In this document: positions 8,484-15,921 of the stretch, in pieces
Position numbering within the stretch: the stretch's first letter is position 1
How the letters are laid out: every line of letters starts with the position of its first letter
Notes under the pieces: model-generated
Databases searched by the model: none
The model's input: only the letters and a program-made list of their open reading frames with translations
What the model was told of the DNA's origin: nothing
Translations under genes and position numbers: made by a program
From: CAYWNA01 sp964459305
GTDB taxonomy: Bacteria; Planctomycetota; Planctomycetia; Pirellulales; Pirellulaceae
Length of the DNA: 21,501 nt
Reading direction: 5' to 3'
Assembly (NCBI GenBank): GCA_964459305.1
Contig: CAYWNA010000232.1
Coordinates: 1-21,501 of the forward strand

Positions 8484-8732
8484 TTAACCGGGAATAAACA
8501 GCGAAAGCATGCTGCCCACTCGAACCGCACAAGCCGCGCCAGCAGCCGAGCAGACGGCGATTCTGCCCCACTTCGAGGCCAGTACCGCGTTGAAATAGAC
8601 AGTCGCGGCGACGGCGTGCTGTCGTTGTCGGTAAGCCTTGACGCGAGCCATTGCCCTATCGGCAAACTCGTCGGGCACATCGACCGTCGTTCGAGCCTTT
8701 CTCCACGATTCGTAATGCTGGTCCTGTGACAT
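8484..8732 (-). CDS. Small membrane protein, possible anti-sigma partner
   Basis: 82-residue protein. The first 50 residues are polar and charged (SQDQHYESWRKART, then VPDEFADRAMARVKAYR), followed by one hydrophobic segment near the C-terminus (IAVCSAAGAACAVRVGSML). Its ATG overlaps the stop of the sigma factor as TGATG, giving translational coupling. Position and layout (cytoplasmic part plus one membrane span) fit a membrane-anchored anti-sigma factor, but it is short and no zinc HxxxCxxC motif is present. Function is therefore inferred from context only. It could equally be a small accessory to the signal peptidase that follows 23 bases downstream. Confidence 0.6.
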   Translation of the reverse strand: MSQDQHYESWRKARTTVDVPDEFADRAMARVKAYRQRQHAVAATVYFNAVLASKWGRIAVCSAAGAACAVRVGSMLSLFIPG

Positions 8733-9267
8733 CAGTACGGCTCCACCACGTCTTCGAGGGTTTTCCGGAGTTTCTCCTTGGCACGGCTGATGCGAGACTT
8801 GACCGTACCCAACTTGACTCAATTCGTCCTATCTCCTCGTAGGGCAATCCATTGAATTCGGCCAGGACAAAGGCTGCCTTCTGTTCGAAGGGAAGCTCGT
8901 CGAGCGCCGCATCCAGTCGCCGATAGAATTCATCGCCCGTCAACTCGTGTACCGGATCACGCCAATCCGGCGACTCGGCAATCGTATCCGATGAAAACGG
9001 GCCCTTTCTTTTCAACAGATTCAAGCACTTGTTTCGCGCGATCGTGAACAACCACGTCGAGAACTTCGCACGATCGGGATCGTACGAGTCCAGTTTGGCA
9101 AACGCTGCGAGAAACGTCTCCTGGGCTACATCATCACTATCTTCTGCATGCTCGACGAGATTCCTCACGAACCGGAATAGCGGACCTTCGTATCGCTTGA
9201 CCAGCGTCCGGAATGCATCCACATCCCCCTCTCTGACGCGCTGAATCACTTGAAGGTCATCTTCCAT
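8732..9267 (-). CDS. ECF-type RNA polymerase sigma factor, with apparent one-base frameshift
   Basis: Sigma-70 family, extracytoplasmic-function type. Region 2 is clear (YEGPLFRFVRNLVEHAED, DDVAQETFLAAF, FSTWLFTIARNKCLNLLKR), and region 4 begins with ALDELPFEQKAAFVLAEF and YEEIGRIE. After this the frame is lost. The continuation expected of region 4, KLGTVKSRISRAKEKLRKTL, is in a different frame and stops at TGA 8732-8734. One missing base around 8814-8821 restores a normal protein of about 178 residues. Without repair the frame continues to 8656 as unrelated sequence. The gene is otherwise well conserved, so a sequencing error is as likely as a real mutation. Start ATG at 9267. Confidence 0.85.
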
Positions 9268-9491
9268 GGTCTGTCGCTTATCCCGAACCGTCTCGTCTCG
9301 TTAGTGTTATACACCTACGTCGAGAAATGGTTCCCGAAAACAGACGAGGCGAAGGCAAAAAACGCCAAATTCACTTGCCTCAACCGTCGGACGGCTAAAT
9401 CGCTCCCGGTCGAAAATGACTCGTTCAACCGCGACCCGCCCGGCAGCGATTTTCAGAGTCATGTTTATTGGGCGCTATCACGATGGTGCTC

Positions 9492-10859
9492 TCACCTGAA
9501 TCGAAAATCCAGTTTGAAGTTGTACAACCATGGAATTCGGGGGTCCACTCCTTCGGATTCCAGTCGGCTGGGCAGGTCTTCATAGTGGCGACGGAGTTGG
9601 TCGGCGTTGAGGGCGTTATAGTACGTCACCACAGTCGTTTCCCTGTGCACACGAATATCTCCCTCGATGCCGCGAAACAGACTTTCCGCCAAGTGTGCAG
9701 CATCCCAGTCTGCAAACGGCGATCCAAGGTTTTTCCGCAATTGGTAGATCGCAGCCTGGGCCAACAGGGCCATCGTCATCTGACCGTAGCGGATGTTGAG
9801 GTTCTGCGTCCCCGCCCGCTTCCACCCCAACGCTTGGTATGCGTTGAAGAGTTCTTTCACGTGCCAACGTTTCGGAAACTCCTCGCACAGCATCCGTACC
9901 ACGTCTCGATTCGTGGTCGACACGAACGCTTCGTACGTGTACTGGTCCGGACGCTCGCCGAAGCGTTGCACCAATTGCCAAAAGGGTCCTTTCTGGCTGC
10001 GACGTGGCTGGTAGGGGCGCGTCAGCGTGGCATACCCGGCCCAGTGCGGCGTGAACTCGGCGCCGTTGAAATTCCCCAGCTTCCGCTGTCCCATCGGAAT
10101 CAGCAGGTCGAAGTGGGTCTCGCTGTGCAGATGGTCGAGGAGTTTCGCGGTAAAGTGTTCGGCATCCGCCAGCATGAGCGTATCGTCCAAGTCGGCACCG
10201 AAGATCTGGGCCGCCAAACACAGCAATCCCATGCTTGCTGTGGTCACGGACCGCGCCGATGTAGAGGTGGTAAAACAGACTGGCTGCTTGGTGTCGCCAT
10301 CAAGCACAAAGTAAGTGGGCGAGTTCTTCATCGGACGCGAATGCGAGTTCGAGCGCTGTCGCCGCATCTGCCGTTTGCTGTAGCTCCGCACGCGGTGTGG
10401 ATCCATGGCCAACACGCGTCCGGCGAAGTGCTCCGAGGCTCGTCGGAGCTTGCCCAGCGCCACCTGCAACTCTTGCGTCTTGTCGATGGTTCGCTCCGCG
10501 AGCAGATGATGAATTGCCGTATCGGTGGCCAGCCACGGCAAGCCATTGACCAGCTCAAACCCGTTCTGACTCAAGGCCCGTTTTTCCCGCACGCCGGTCG
10601 TGCACAAGGCGGCCTCGTGAAGCAGTTGCAAGGCGAGTCGCGGTTCCGGCCGTGGCGTCGACTGGCCGGTCCAGCCGCACAACAGATCCCACGTGCCCAG
10701 CCGCAGATGTTCTGGAATCAACAGCCACAGCCCCACCAGATTGCCCGACACCTTGTTAGCCAGCAGTTGCCGGACGGCACGTTCCAGATGGAGCGAGTCC
10801 GAACTTCGAAGCCGCGTCCTTCGGTCCGGAACGACATTCGCCTTCCAGCAACATGGCAA
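9492..10859 (-). CDS. IS4-like DDE transposase
   Basis: Transposase of a cut-and-paste insertion sequence. Candidate acidic residues are Asp in VLAMDPHRV, Asp in DTLMLADAEHF, and Glu in RWHVKELFNAYQALGW, which resembles the C-terminal Y-R-E signature of IS4-type enzymes. It ends in IPWLYNFKLDFRFR, and the length of about 450 residues fits. The start is uncertain: no ATG or GTG lies in frame near the N-terminus, TTG at 10859 is the most upstream plausible codon, and the N-terminus abuts a glycine-rich surface-protein fragment. The 5' end of the gene may have been replaced. I could not identify terminal inverted repeats or a target duplication, so element ends are not given. A long open frame on the opposite strand is a shadow. 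Confidence 0.8.
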   Translation of the reverse strand: MPCCWKANVVPDRRTRLRSSDSLHLERAVRQLLANKVSGNLVGLWLLIPEHLRLGTWDLLCGWTGQSTPRPEPRLALQLLHEAALCTTGVREKRALSQNGFELVNGLPWLATDTAIHHLLAERTIDKTQELQVALGKLRRASEHFAGRVLAMDPHRVRSYSKRQMRRQRSNSHSRPMKNSPTYFVLDGDTKQPVCFTTSTSARSVTTASMGLLCLAAQIFGADLDDTLMLADAEHFTAKLLDHLHSETHFDLLIPMGQRKLGNFNGAEFTPHWAGYATLTRPYQPRRSQKGPFWQLVQRFGERPDQYTYEAFVSTTNRDVVRMLCEEFPKRWHVKELFNAYQALGWKRAGTQNLNIRYGQMTMALLAQAAIYQLRKNLGSPFADWDAAHLAESLFRGIEGDIRVHRETTVVTYYNALNADQLRRHYEDLPSRLESEGVDPRIPWLYNFKLDFRFR

Positions 10860-10863
10860 GACC

Positions 10864-11370
10864 GAGTATGACGGTGGGGGAGGTGGTGGCCGCATTGCCG
10901 TGTACTACAGCGACGATGCAAGCTTCACCGACCATGCCGCGTCGACAGCCAGCGGCGGCAGTGGCGCGGGAACGGGTGCGGCAGGGACCGTCGGATTCAT
11001 CGACGAAACTTTGGTGGGCGGACACCTTCACGTGTACACCACTTTTGCCGCCAATCCCAACGGATCGCTGACTTTCGGCGCCATGTCGATTCACGACGGG
11101 GCTAGGCTGCTGATGCCCGGAACCACTACACTGACGACCGACAATCTGACGGTGGATACGAACGGACTCATTACCGCCGATGGTCAGGGCTATTCAGGCC
11201 GTTCGAGAAACAGCGGACAGGGACCGGGCGCAGGGGGTAAGCATTCCAGCTACGGTGGAGGCGCCGGTTACGGTGGCGTAGGTGGCTGGGGCGTTTTCGC
11301 ATCACCTGGCGGTGCATATGGGGCAGCGCTTGAGCCGGTCGATCTGGGTTCCAGCGGTGGGGCGGCCAGT
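10864..11370 (+). pseudogene. Glycine-rich surface-protein fragment
   Basis: The translated sequence has GGGGGGRIAVYYSDD, GGSGAGTGAAGTVGF, then VGGHLHVYTTF and runs of Gly-Tyr-Gly (GGGAGYGGVGGWG). This composition and the RIAVYY motif are typical of repeats in very large secreted planctomycete proteins. About 170 residues remain, with no start, no signal peptide and no C-terminal sorting region. On the left it is cut by the transposase gene; no matching part exists on the far side of the transposase. On the right it runs in frame into a kinase fragment. A relic, not a working gene. Confidence 0.6.
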
Positions 11371-11808
11371 ACTTTCTATACCGAGGTGGGCGAGGATCCC
11401 GCGCGCTACGATTACAGCAAGGATTTGCTGCCCGATGCGCGGCGATGGAACTTCGAACGGTTCAAGCGGGCCATTCAGAAGGAAATTTCGCCGATCGTCG
11501 TGGATCGCGGCAACGGCCTGAACGTCGAGACTCAGCAGTACGCGCGTTACGCGGTGGATCACGGCTATGGCGTCGGACTAAAGGAGCCCGATTCCGAATG
11601 GTGGCAGGAGATTTGTGTTCTGCTGAAATACAAGGAAGTTAGCAAAGAAATCCTGTATCAATGGGCCGATCGTCTTGCCGAATTGACCCGTTCGAACCAC
11701 CGCGTGCCCGCGTCGACCATTCGCCACTGGATGGACAAATGGCGACATGATCTAACGATCGAGGAGGTTCTCGACTACCTATCCGAGACCGACAACGGTT
11801 CGTCGTGA
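11371..11808 (+). pseudogene. P-loop kinase-like ATPase, C-terminal fragment lacking Walker A
   Basis: Sequence such as YDYSKDLLPDARRWNFERFK, IVVDRGNGLNVETQQYARYA, VDHGYGVGLKEPDSEWWQEI and a late VPASTIRHWMDKW follows the pattern of polynucleotide-kinase-like AAA_33 proteins (N4BP2-like). In these, a VVDNTN-type strand, a GYxVxxxEP strand and a WW motif come after the P-loop. The P-loop itself (GxxGxGKS) is absent: upstream sequence is glycine-rich surface protein in the same frame, joined near 11370-11385. A GTG at 11386 could act as a start, but the product would lack the nucleotide-binding loop. Family assignment is from pattern recognition only. Confidence 0.5.
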
Positions 11809-12383
11809 CGATTGACGCGGCGGGCGGTTACGCGGTCGCATGGTCTGCCTCAGATCTCTTACAGGAAAATGTGAGACAAGAAAATTCGGTGGTCACATCT
11901 TCCTGTCCTACATCTTCCTGTACAAGCTCTTTGCGTGCGTGGGTCAAGTCTTTGCTCTTGACGACTTGCCTCGGCATGCCCCCGGGCACCCCCGCGTCGT
12001 TCAGGTGTCAAGGGCGTGCGTTTTTACCACGTAAGTATTTCTCCCAGGCAACTGGCAAGGGTGCGTCGTCCGACATCACTTGGGCATTTCCCAGTCGCCG
12101 GCTGCAAGTGTTCCGCTCAGGTGAACGCGGCTTGGGGGTTTGATACGCCAACGCCTCGACCACGGCACGGCTGTCGAGACGCACGCTGAGGATCCTTGGT
12201 TGCTGGACCACGATCAGGCTGTTGCCATCTGCCGACAGGCCGGTGTCGACGATCGCCCCCGTGGCAATAGGCATCTTGGCCGCTTGCGACGCGCTTTGGC
12301 AATGAACAGGTTAACGGCCACAATCCAATGCCGCTATCAAGGGGAGGCGGCAGAATGCACGGACAGAAAGAGAGGAGCAAGTC
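11809..12383. other. 575-base stretch without a convincing gene
   Basis: Between the kinase fragment and the gene at 12384 several overlapping short frames exist on both strands, but none has a good ribosome-binding site or recognisable domain. The stretch holds a family of CATCTTCCTGT repeats (11861-11921) and a GTCAAG/CTTGAC hairpin at 11943-11962. A leftward frame at 12008-12274 (opening MPIATGAIVDTGLS) has some protein-like texture and could be a relic. Confidence 0.5.
11861..11921. repeat. Short inverted and direct repeat cluster (TCACATYTTCCTGT)
   Basis: ACAGGAAAATGTGA at 11861-11874 is the reverse complement of TCACATCTTCCTGT at 11893-11906 apart from one base, giving a 14-base stem with an 18-base loop. 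A third partial copy, ACATCTTCCTGT, follows in direct orientation at 11910-11921. It could be a transcription terminator for the upstream frame or a small intergenic repeat. Confidence 0.6.
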
Positions 12384-12932
12384 ATGTCGCTACAGCAGGT
12401 GCAGCAACTGATGGAGTTGGTAAACTTCAACATTCTCGGGCAACCCTACCAGTTCGCCGCGTACTTTGCGGCCAATTGGCGCAATTTCCTTGCCCCGCAG
12501 GTCAACCCGCCTTTCATCTACAACAACGGAACTCGCGCCAGGTGCTTTGATGCAAACTTGACGGCCGGGGAATTGGGGCAACTGCAGTCTTGGCGCCGGT
12601 CGTCAACTCCGCGGAACCTGAGAACCTCGCAGATCCTGTACATCGAACGACAGCGGCGCAACCTGCAACGACTGGTTGAATATTGGGACGCGCAGTTTCT
12701 TCCGCGTGTGCCGAGCTACGTGGGCCCCGTCAATACGGGATCGCAATCCGGCGGCGCGACACTCGGTCCCGGATTCACCGCCAGCCCCGAATTTCTGCTG
12801 TACCGTCACGTAATGACCCGCCCCGGAGGCTGTCCTCCTCCCCAAATACGCATTGCCGCCAACTTGCCCGAACGATACCGCTCGCTCCACACGGGAGTCT
12901 ACCGACTCCACCGCGCCCAAATGCGTCCGTAA
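12384..12932 (+). CDS. Hypothetical protein, 182 aa
   Basis: Not recognised. The start is well supported: GAGGAG lies six bases before ATG 12384. The first half is helical and aromatic (LQQVQQLMELVNFNILG, QFAAYFAANWRNFL). The middle contains PPFIYNNGTRARCFDANL and a basic segment IERQRRNLQRLVEYWDAQF that could form a helix. The last third is rich in Pro, Gly and Arg and looks less ordered; a frameshift there cannot be excluded, although no clearly better alternative frame was found. No signal peptide or membrane span. It stands alone between a gene-free stretch and the convergent calcium-binding gene. Confidence 0.55.
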   Translation: MSLQQVQQLMELVNFNILGQPYQFAAYFAANWRNFLAPQVNPPFIYNNGTRARCFDANLTAGELGQLQSWRRSSTPRNLRTSQILYIERQRRNLQRLVEYWDAQFLPRVPSYVGPVNTGSQSGGATLGPGFTASPEFLLYRHVMTRPGGCPPPQIRIAANLPERYRSLHTGVYRLHRAQMRP

Positions 12933-13076
12933 TGCGGCGCAAACTCGCGCTGATCGTCTGGATAGATGACTCGATTTTGAAAGCGGATAGTCGCCGTGTT
13001 CTCCGAACTCGGTGGCTTCCCTCACCGACCTCGGAGAGGACGGCGACAAACACGACCGTCATGTATCGGGCCGATC

Positions 13077-14081
13077 CTAGGCAAGGTAATTCAACAGCAA
13101 CTCGCCAACGCGTCCTGTGCTGCCGTCACTTCGGACGTAGCTTGCCGCCTTGACAACACGGTTGCCATTCGACGATTCGTCCGTCGCCTCCGTAGCCAGC
13201 AGCAGACTGGTGATCCCAAGCTCGAACAAACCGAGCAACTCTCCAGGATCGACGCGACCGTTGAGGTTCCAGTCGCGAAGTACCTGGAGGTGATCGAAAA
13301 CGGCGTCCATCTCGTCGATTTGACCGTCTCGAACGTCGTCAAAGCGTGCAAGTTCTGCGAAGCCGTCGACCGCTCCATTCTGATCGCCGAACATCTCCCG
13401 ACCGCTGTCGATCTGACCGTTTCCGTTCCGGTCCAGCACCAGCAATCCGTCGCCTCTCACCGCGGTCGCGACACGCACGGGTTGGCCGTTACCTAAGATG
13501 TCGAAGTCATGGCCGTTCTGGGCAGATGTTGTATCGAAGACGCCGTTTCCGTTGATGTCTAAAACCAGCGGATCGGCTTGCCCCATCACGGTTGCGAAAT
13601 TGGTGGTGAATGTGACTTCGACTCGCTCGACGGAGATCGCGCGGCCGTTTTCCATTTGGATCTGCAGGCTGGTGACACTTGTCTCGATGGCCACCTGGAT
13701 TCTCGCACGTCGCACAGTCACTGTCGGTCGACTACCACTGGCGACATGGCTTTCCATCCGCTCCAGATGGTTCAACACTTTTCGCATCTTGTCATCCATT
13801 GCCTCGGCCGCTTCCGGATTCTGCCGGGCAACCAACTCGCGTAGCGCCTGGTAGGTACGGGCGAGTTCTGGGGCAAGTGATTCCAGGCGTTCGTTCAGTG
13901 CCCCTTGTGGCAGGGTGTCGGCGCGCGCGACAATAGCCTGAAGCTGCGGGACTTGGGCGCCAGCGGGTGCCGTTGGCGGCGAGGCTGGCAAGCCGCCGTC
14001 TCGCCCCCGAGCTGTACCGGGTGACACGAGGTCCATCGGTCGGACGAACGATGGATCGACTGCCGACATCATACTCATCAT
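13077..14081 (-). CDS. EF-hand-like calcium-binding protein
   Basis: 334 residues. The C-terminal half carries four Asp/Asn-rich loops like those of EF-hand or RTX-associated domains: LDINGNGVFD (about 174-183), LDRNGNGQIDSGREMFGD (216-233), DVRDGQIDEMD (249-259) and DWNLNGRVDPGE (270-281). The pattern LVLDRNGNG..DSGREMFGD followed by a FAELARFD segment is well known from large secreted repeat proteins of Gram-negative bacteria. The N-terminal part is Pro/Ala-rich, then helical (about 60-115). No signal peptide is visible, so export, if any, would need another route. Two adjacent ATG codons (14081, 14078) are possible starts and no strong ribosome-binding site separates them. Confidence 0.75.
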   Translation of the reverse strand: MMSMMSAVDPSFVRPMDLVSPGTARGRDGGLPASPPTAPAGAQVPQLQAIVARADTLPQGALNERLESLAPELARTYQALRELVARQNPEAAEAMDDKMRKVLNHLERMESHVASGSRPTVTVRRARIQVAIETSVTSLQIQMENGRAISVERVEVTFTTNFATVMGQADPLVLDINGNGVFDTTSAQNGHDFDILGNGQPVRVATAVRGDGLLVLDRNGNGQIDSGREMFGDQNGAVDGFAELARFDDVRDGQIDEMDAVFDHLQVLRDWNLNGRVDPGELLGLFELGITSLLLATEATDESSNGNRVVKAASYVRSDGSTGRVGELLLNYLA

Positions 14082-14249
14082 CGCGTGCCCCCAGGCCGTT
14101 TATAGCGGTCCTACCAGTTATTCAATCGAATAGGAATTCGCGTTCTTGCTCGTCAAGGCATGATTCTCTCGACGGCGACTCATATCCGACCGTCGGGACG
14201 CAGGCAGCGACAGTCGACGCACGCAAACAGCCCTTTTCGGGAGAAACAT

Positions 14250-14600
14250 GGAATTTCAGCAGGGCCGGTCAGACGGCGTGGCCCAAGCTGTTCCAGAACA
14301 TGCGATCCAACCGGGAAACGGAACCGATTGAACGGTACCCCATCCGCATGGTTTGCGATTGGATCGACAACCGCCCCGACATCACAAAGGAACATTGCGT
14401 ACGGATGCGGGAAAGGCATTTCGAGCGGGCATCCAAGAGCGGTGAAGAACGCGGTGCAGTTGACGGTAAATCGGTGCAAAATCCGGTGCAGCACCCAGCC
14501 GCGGCATCTCGCATGGCGTCGCAAGAAACGCACAAACCTTCAGGGCTTAGGGCGATAATGGCCGTGTTCCCCGAAGGTCTTGCTGAGAATCAGTACCCCC
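14250..14600 (+). pseudogene. Tyrosine recombinase (integrase), C-terminal relic
   Basis: The segments AWPKLFQNMRSNRETEPIER, YPIRMVCDWIDNRP and KEHCVRMRERHFERA match the last catalytic block of planctomycete phage-type integrases, where QNLRxxRETEL, WIGN and HYLQVTDxHFERA are usual. The following GKSVQNPVQHPAAASRMASQ is their characteristic C-terminal tail. The nucleophile Tyr of the HY motif reads Cys (TGC, 14396-14398), a single-base change from TAC. About 300 residues of upstream integrase are missing, although the frame is open back to 13967. It is therefore an inactive relic that marks former integration of an element here. Confidence 0.7.
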
Positions 14601-14802
14601 TAGGGGAAACGAACAAACGCGGGAACCCCAGGGAAACAAGCAAGAGGCCGGCGAGTGGGTGCAACCGTTGGGTGACAGTTGCGGCGATTCAGGCCCATCG
14701 GACCCCGATCTGCAGGCCGTTGTCGACGCTTGGCCGGCCCTGTCCAGGGCGGTCAAGGCGGAGATCCTGGCTATGGTAGAATCGACATCGGGAACCGTTT
14801 AG
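14587..14802 (+). other. Integrase-tail small ORF with W-x-x-L motif
   Basis: A frame open from 14587 to TAG 14800 encodes DPDLQAVVDAWPALSRAVKA then EILAMVEST. Short helical peptides of this type commonly follow integrase genes in planctomycete integrative elements, by recollection rather than a search. There is no good start codon; GTG at 14659 is one option. Its end overlaps the promoter-like module at 14753-14818. A similar W-x-x-LPKAIKA segment recurs at 17343-17423. Confidence 0.35.
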
Positions 14803-14818
14803 TCGGATGGAAAACGGT
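14753..14818 (+). promoter_or_regulatory. Promoter + 5' hairpin module, copy 1
   Basis: GTCAAG-like -35 region (from 14753), extended -10-like TATGGTAGAAT with TAGAAT at 14777-14782, then GACATCGGG. Next comes a perfect 7-bp stem ACCGTTT (14794-14800)/AAACGGT (14812-14818) with an 11-base loop. The GGGAGG ribosome-binding site starts immediately after the stem (14819-14824), nine bases before ATG 14833. Predicted transcripts would begin just before the hairpin. Confidence 0.45.
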
Positions 14819-14832
14819 GGGAGGTTGAAACG

Positions 14833-15264
14833 ATGGTAACCCAAACGACAAACAACGAGCGACAGGACGGCCGACAGGGAAATGGTCGGTTCGCCAAAGG
14901 CAATCCTGGCGGACCCGGCCGGCCCCGACGTTCGGTCGAAATCGAGTACTTGGCAAGACTCAGTGAGATAGTGACTCTCGACGACTTCGCGAAAATCGCT
15001 GAGAGGGCAAAGACGGACGCGATAGACGGCGACGCAAGAGCACGTGAGTGGTTGTCCAAGTATTTCCTAGGAGCAAACCCACTCACGCTGACGAGGTTGG
15101 CGGCGATGGAAGCCGTGCACAACGGATCCACGGATGAGGCAGCGGAACATCGCGTCCGGGAGGCGAAATTCTACGAGATACTGGGGGAAGTGCTGACGGA
15201 GAGCGACGCTAAGCGAAACGCATCGGAGCATCACGCCTCGTCAGACGAGGGCAGCCTTTGGTAA
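14833..15264 (+). CDS. DUF5681-like small accessory protein
   Basis: 143 residues. The N-terminal NGRFAKGNPGGPGRPRRSVE matches the DUF5681 motif, seen in phage and mobile-element proteins often near small-terminase-like genes. The rest is helical and charged (LARLSEIVTLDDFAKIAERA, DARAREWLSKYFLG). Start ATG 14833 has GGGAGG at optimal distance. The stop TAA overlaps a downstream ATG (TAATG at 15262-15266), and the next gene's better start is 15 bases beyond, so the two are coupled. Function unknown; a DNA-binding or packaging role is only suggested by family context. Confidence 0.7.
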   Translation: MVTQTTNNERQDGRQGNGRFAKGNPGGPGRPRRSVEIEYLARLSEIVTLDDFAKIAERAKTDAIDGDARAREWLSKYFLGANPLTLTRLAAMEAVHNGSTDEAAEHRVREAKFYEILGEVLTESDAKRNASEHHASSDEGSLW

Positions 15265-15278
15265 TGGAGGGTCGACAA

Positions 15279-15584
15279 ATGCTGCAAGGGACTGCTGCAG
15301 CACAAGCTGGGCGAATTACGTATCACTCTAATCCAGGCGAGTTCATTCGCCTTTGCAGGGCATCCTTCGATAGAATGCAGAGGGAGAGAGGTGTCCTGTG
15401 GAGACAGGGCGGATGGATTTCTGTCGACGATAGGATGCCGACGCCAGACAATGGGCGGTGGCATTTGTGCTTAGCAGACACCTACTGGTTTCGGGCGACA
15501 TACCGAACAGTGGACGGTGTTCAAGTGTGGCTCAAAGATGATTTGCATATGGGGAACGTGGCTACTCACTGGAAGGAGGAATAG
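15279..15584 (+). CDS. DUF551-like protein
   Basis: 101 residues. The C-terminal half, GWISVDDRMPTPDNGRWHLC followed by a W...VTHW-type ending (GNVATHWKEE), fits the DUF551 domain. This domain is found mainly in phages and prophages and has no assigned function. The start at ATG 15279 is favoured by GGAGG eight bases upstream; ATG 15264 overlapping the previous stop is the alternative. It forms a unit with the DUF5681-like gene. Its last 23 bases overlap the convergent gene at 15562, so the two 3' ends are antisense to each other. Confidence 0.65.
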   Translation: MLQGTAAAQAGRITYHSNPGEFIRLCRASFDRMQRERGVLWRQGGWISVDDRMPTPDNGRWHLCLADTYWFRATYRTVDGVQVWLKDDLHMGNVATHWKEE

Positions 15585-15843
15585 GAACCGACGTATCAGC
15601 TATGGTTATTGGCGGGTTCGATGTGACTTCATATAGATTGCCGTATTTTCCGCCTATGTATTTGACGCCTCTTCCGTCTCTTGTCTCCCACATTTTCGGG
15701 CCAGTGTCAGATCCTGTACCTTCTGTCGTTGACACAGTGTAACGCATCACGTATTCCACGATCTCAATGTCCATTTCGTCGCATCCATCACTCAAAACGG
15801 CACCAGTGAACGTCCTGAGTACTTCGGGCTTCTTTGTCGCCAT
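15562..15843 (-). CDS. Hypothetical protein, 93 aa
   Basis: Not recognised. Opens MATKKPEVLRTFTGAVL and then has acidic and beta-prone sequence (DGCDEMDIEIVEYVMRYTVS, GVKYIGGKYGNLYEV). No signal peptide, membrane span or known motif. ATG 15843 has only a weak GGA upstream. It lies 78 bases downstream of the SHD1 gene on the same strand and may share its transcript. Confidence 0.5.
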   Translation of the reverse strand: MATKKPEVLRTFTGAVLSDGCDEMDIEIVEYVMRYTVSTTEGTGSDTGPKMWETRDGRGVKYIGGKYGNLYEVTSNPPITIADTSVPIPPSSE

Positions 15844-15921
15844 TCTCGGATCCTTGGTCTGGGGCGGCGTGTCGGTGGCCTATCAAGCATAAGCCGGCAC
15901 GTCGCCTTGGTCTTGAAGCGG

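Noticed and set aside
9250..9585. 111-codon rightward frame after the sigma factor
   Set aside because: Overlaps both neighbouring leftward genes, lacks a ribosome-binding site and shows no domain; the 224-base gap is treated as promoter and IS flank.
9268..10870. Terminal inverted repeats or target-site duplication of the IS
   Set aside because: Compared both flanks by eye and found no convincing matching ends, so element boundaries are not claimed.
9468..10871. 467-codon rightward open frame across the transposase
   Set aside because: Antisense shadow: the leftward frame has the transposase motifs, while this one has no recognisable domain.
12008..12274. 88-codon leftward frame opening MPIATGAIVDTGLS
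   Set aside because: Some protein-like texture, but no ribosome-binding site, no known domain and an overlapping frame on the other strand; kept only as a possible relic.
13967..14249. In-frame extension of the integrase relic upstream to 13967
   Set aside because: This part is antisense to the calcium-binding gene and then non-coding; no integrase-like sequence is visible before about 14250.
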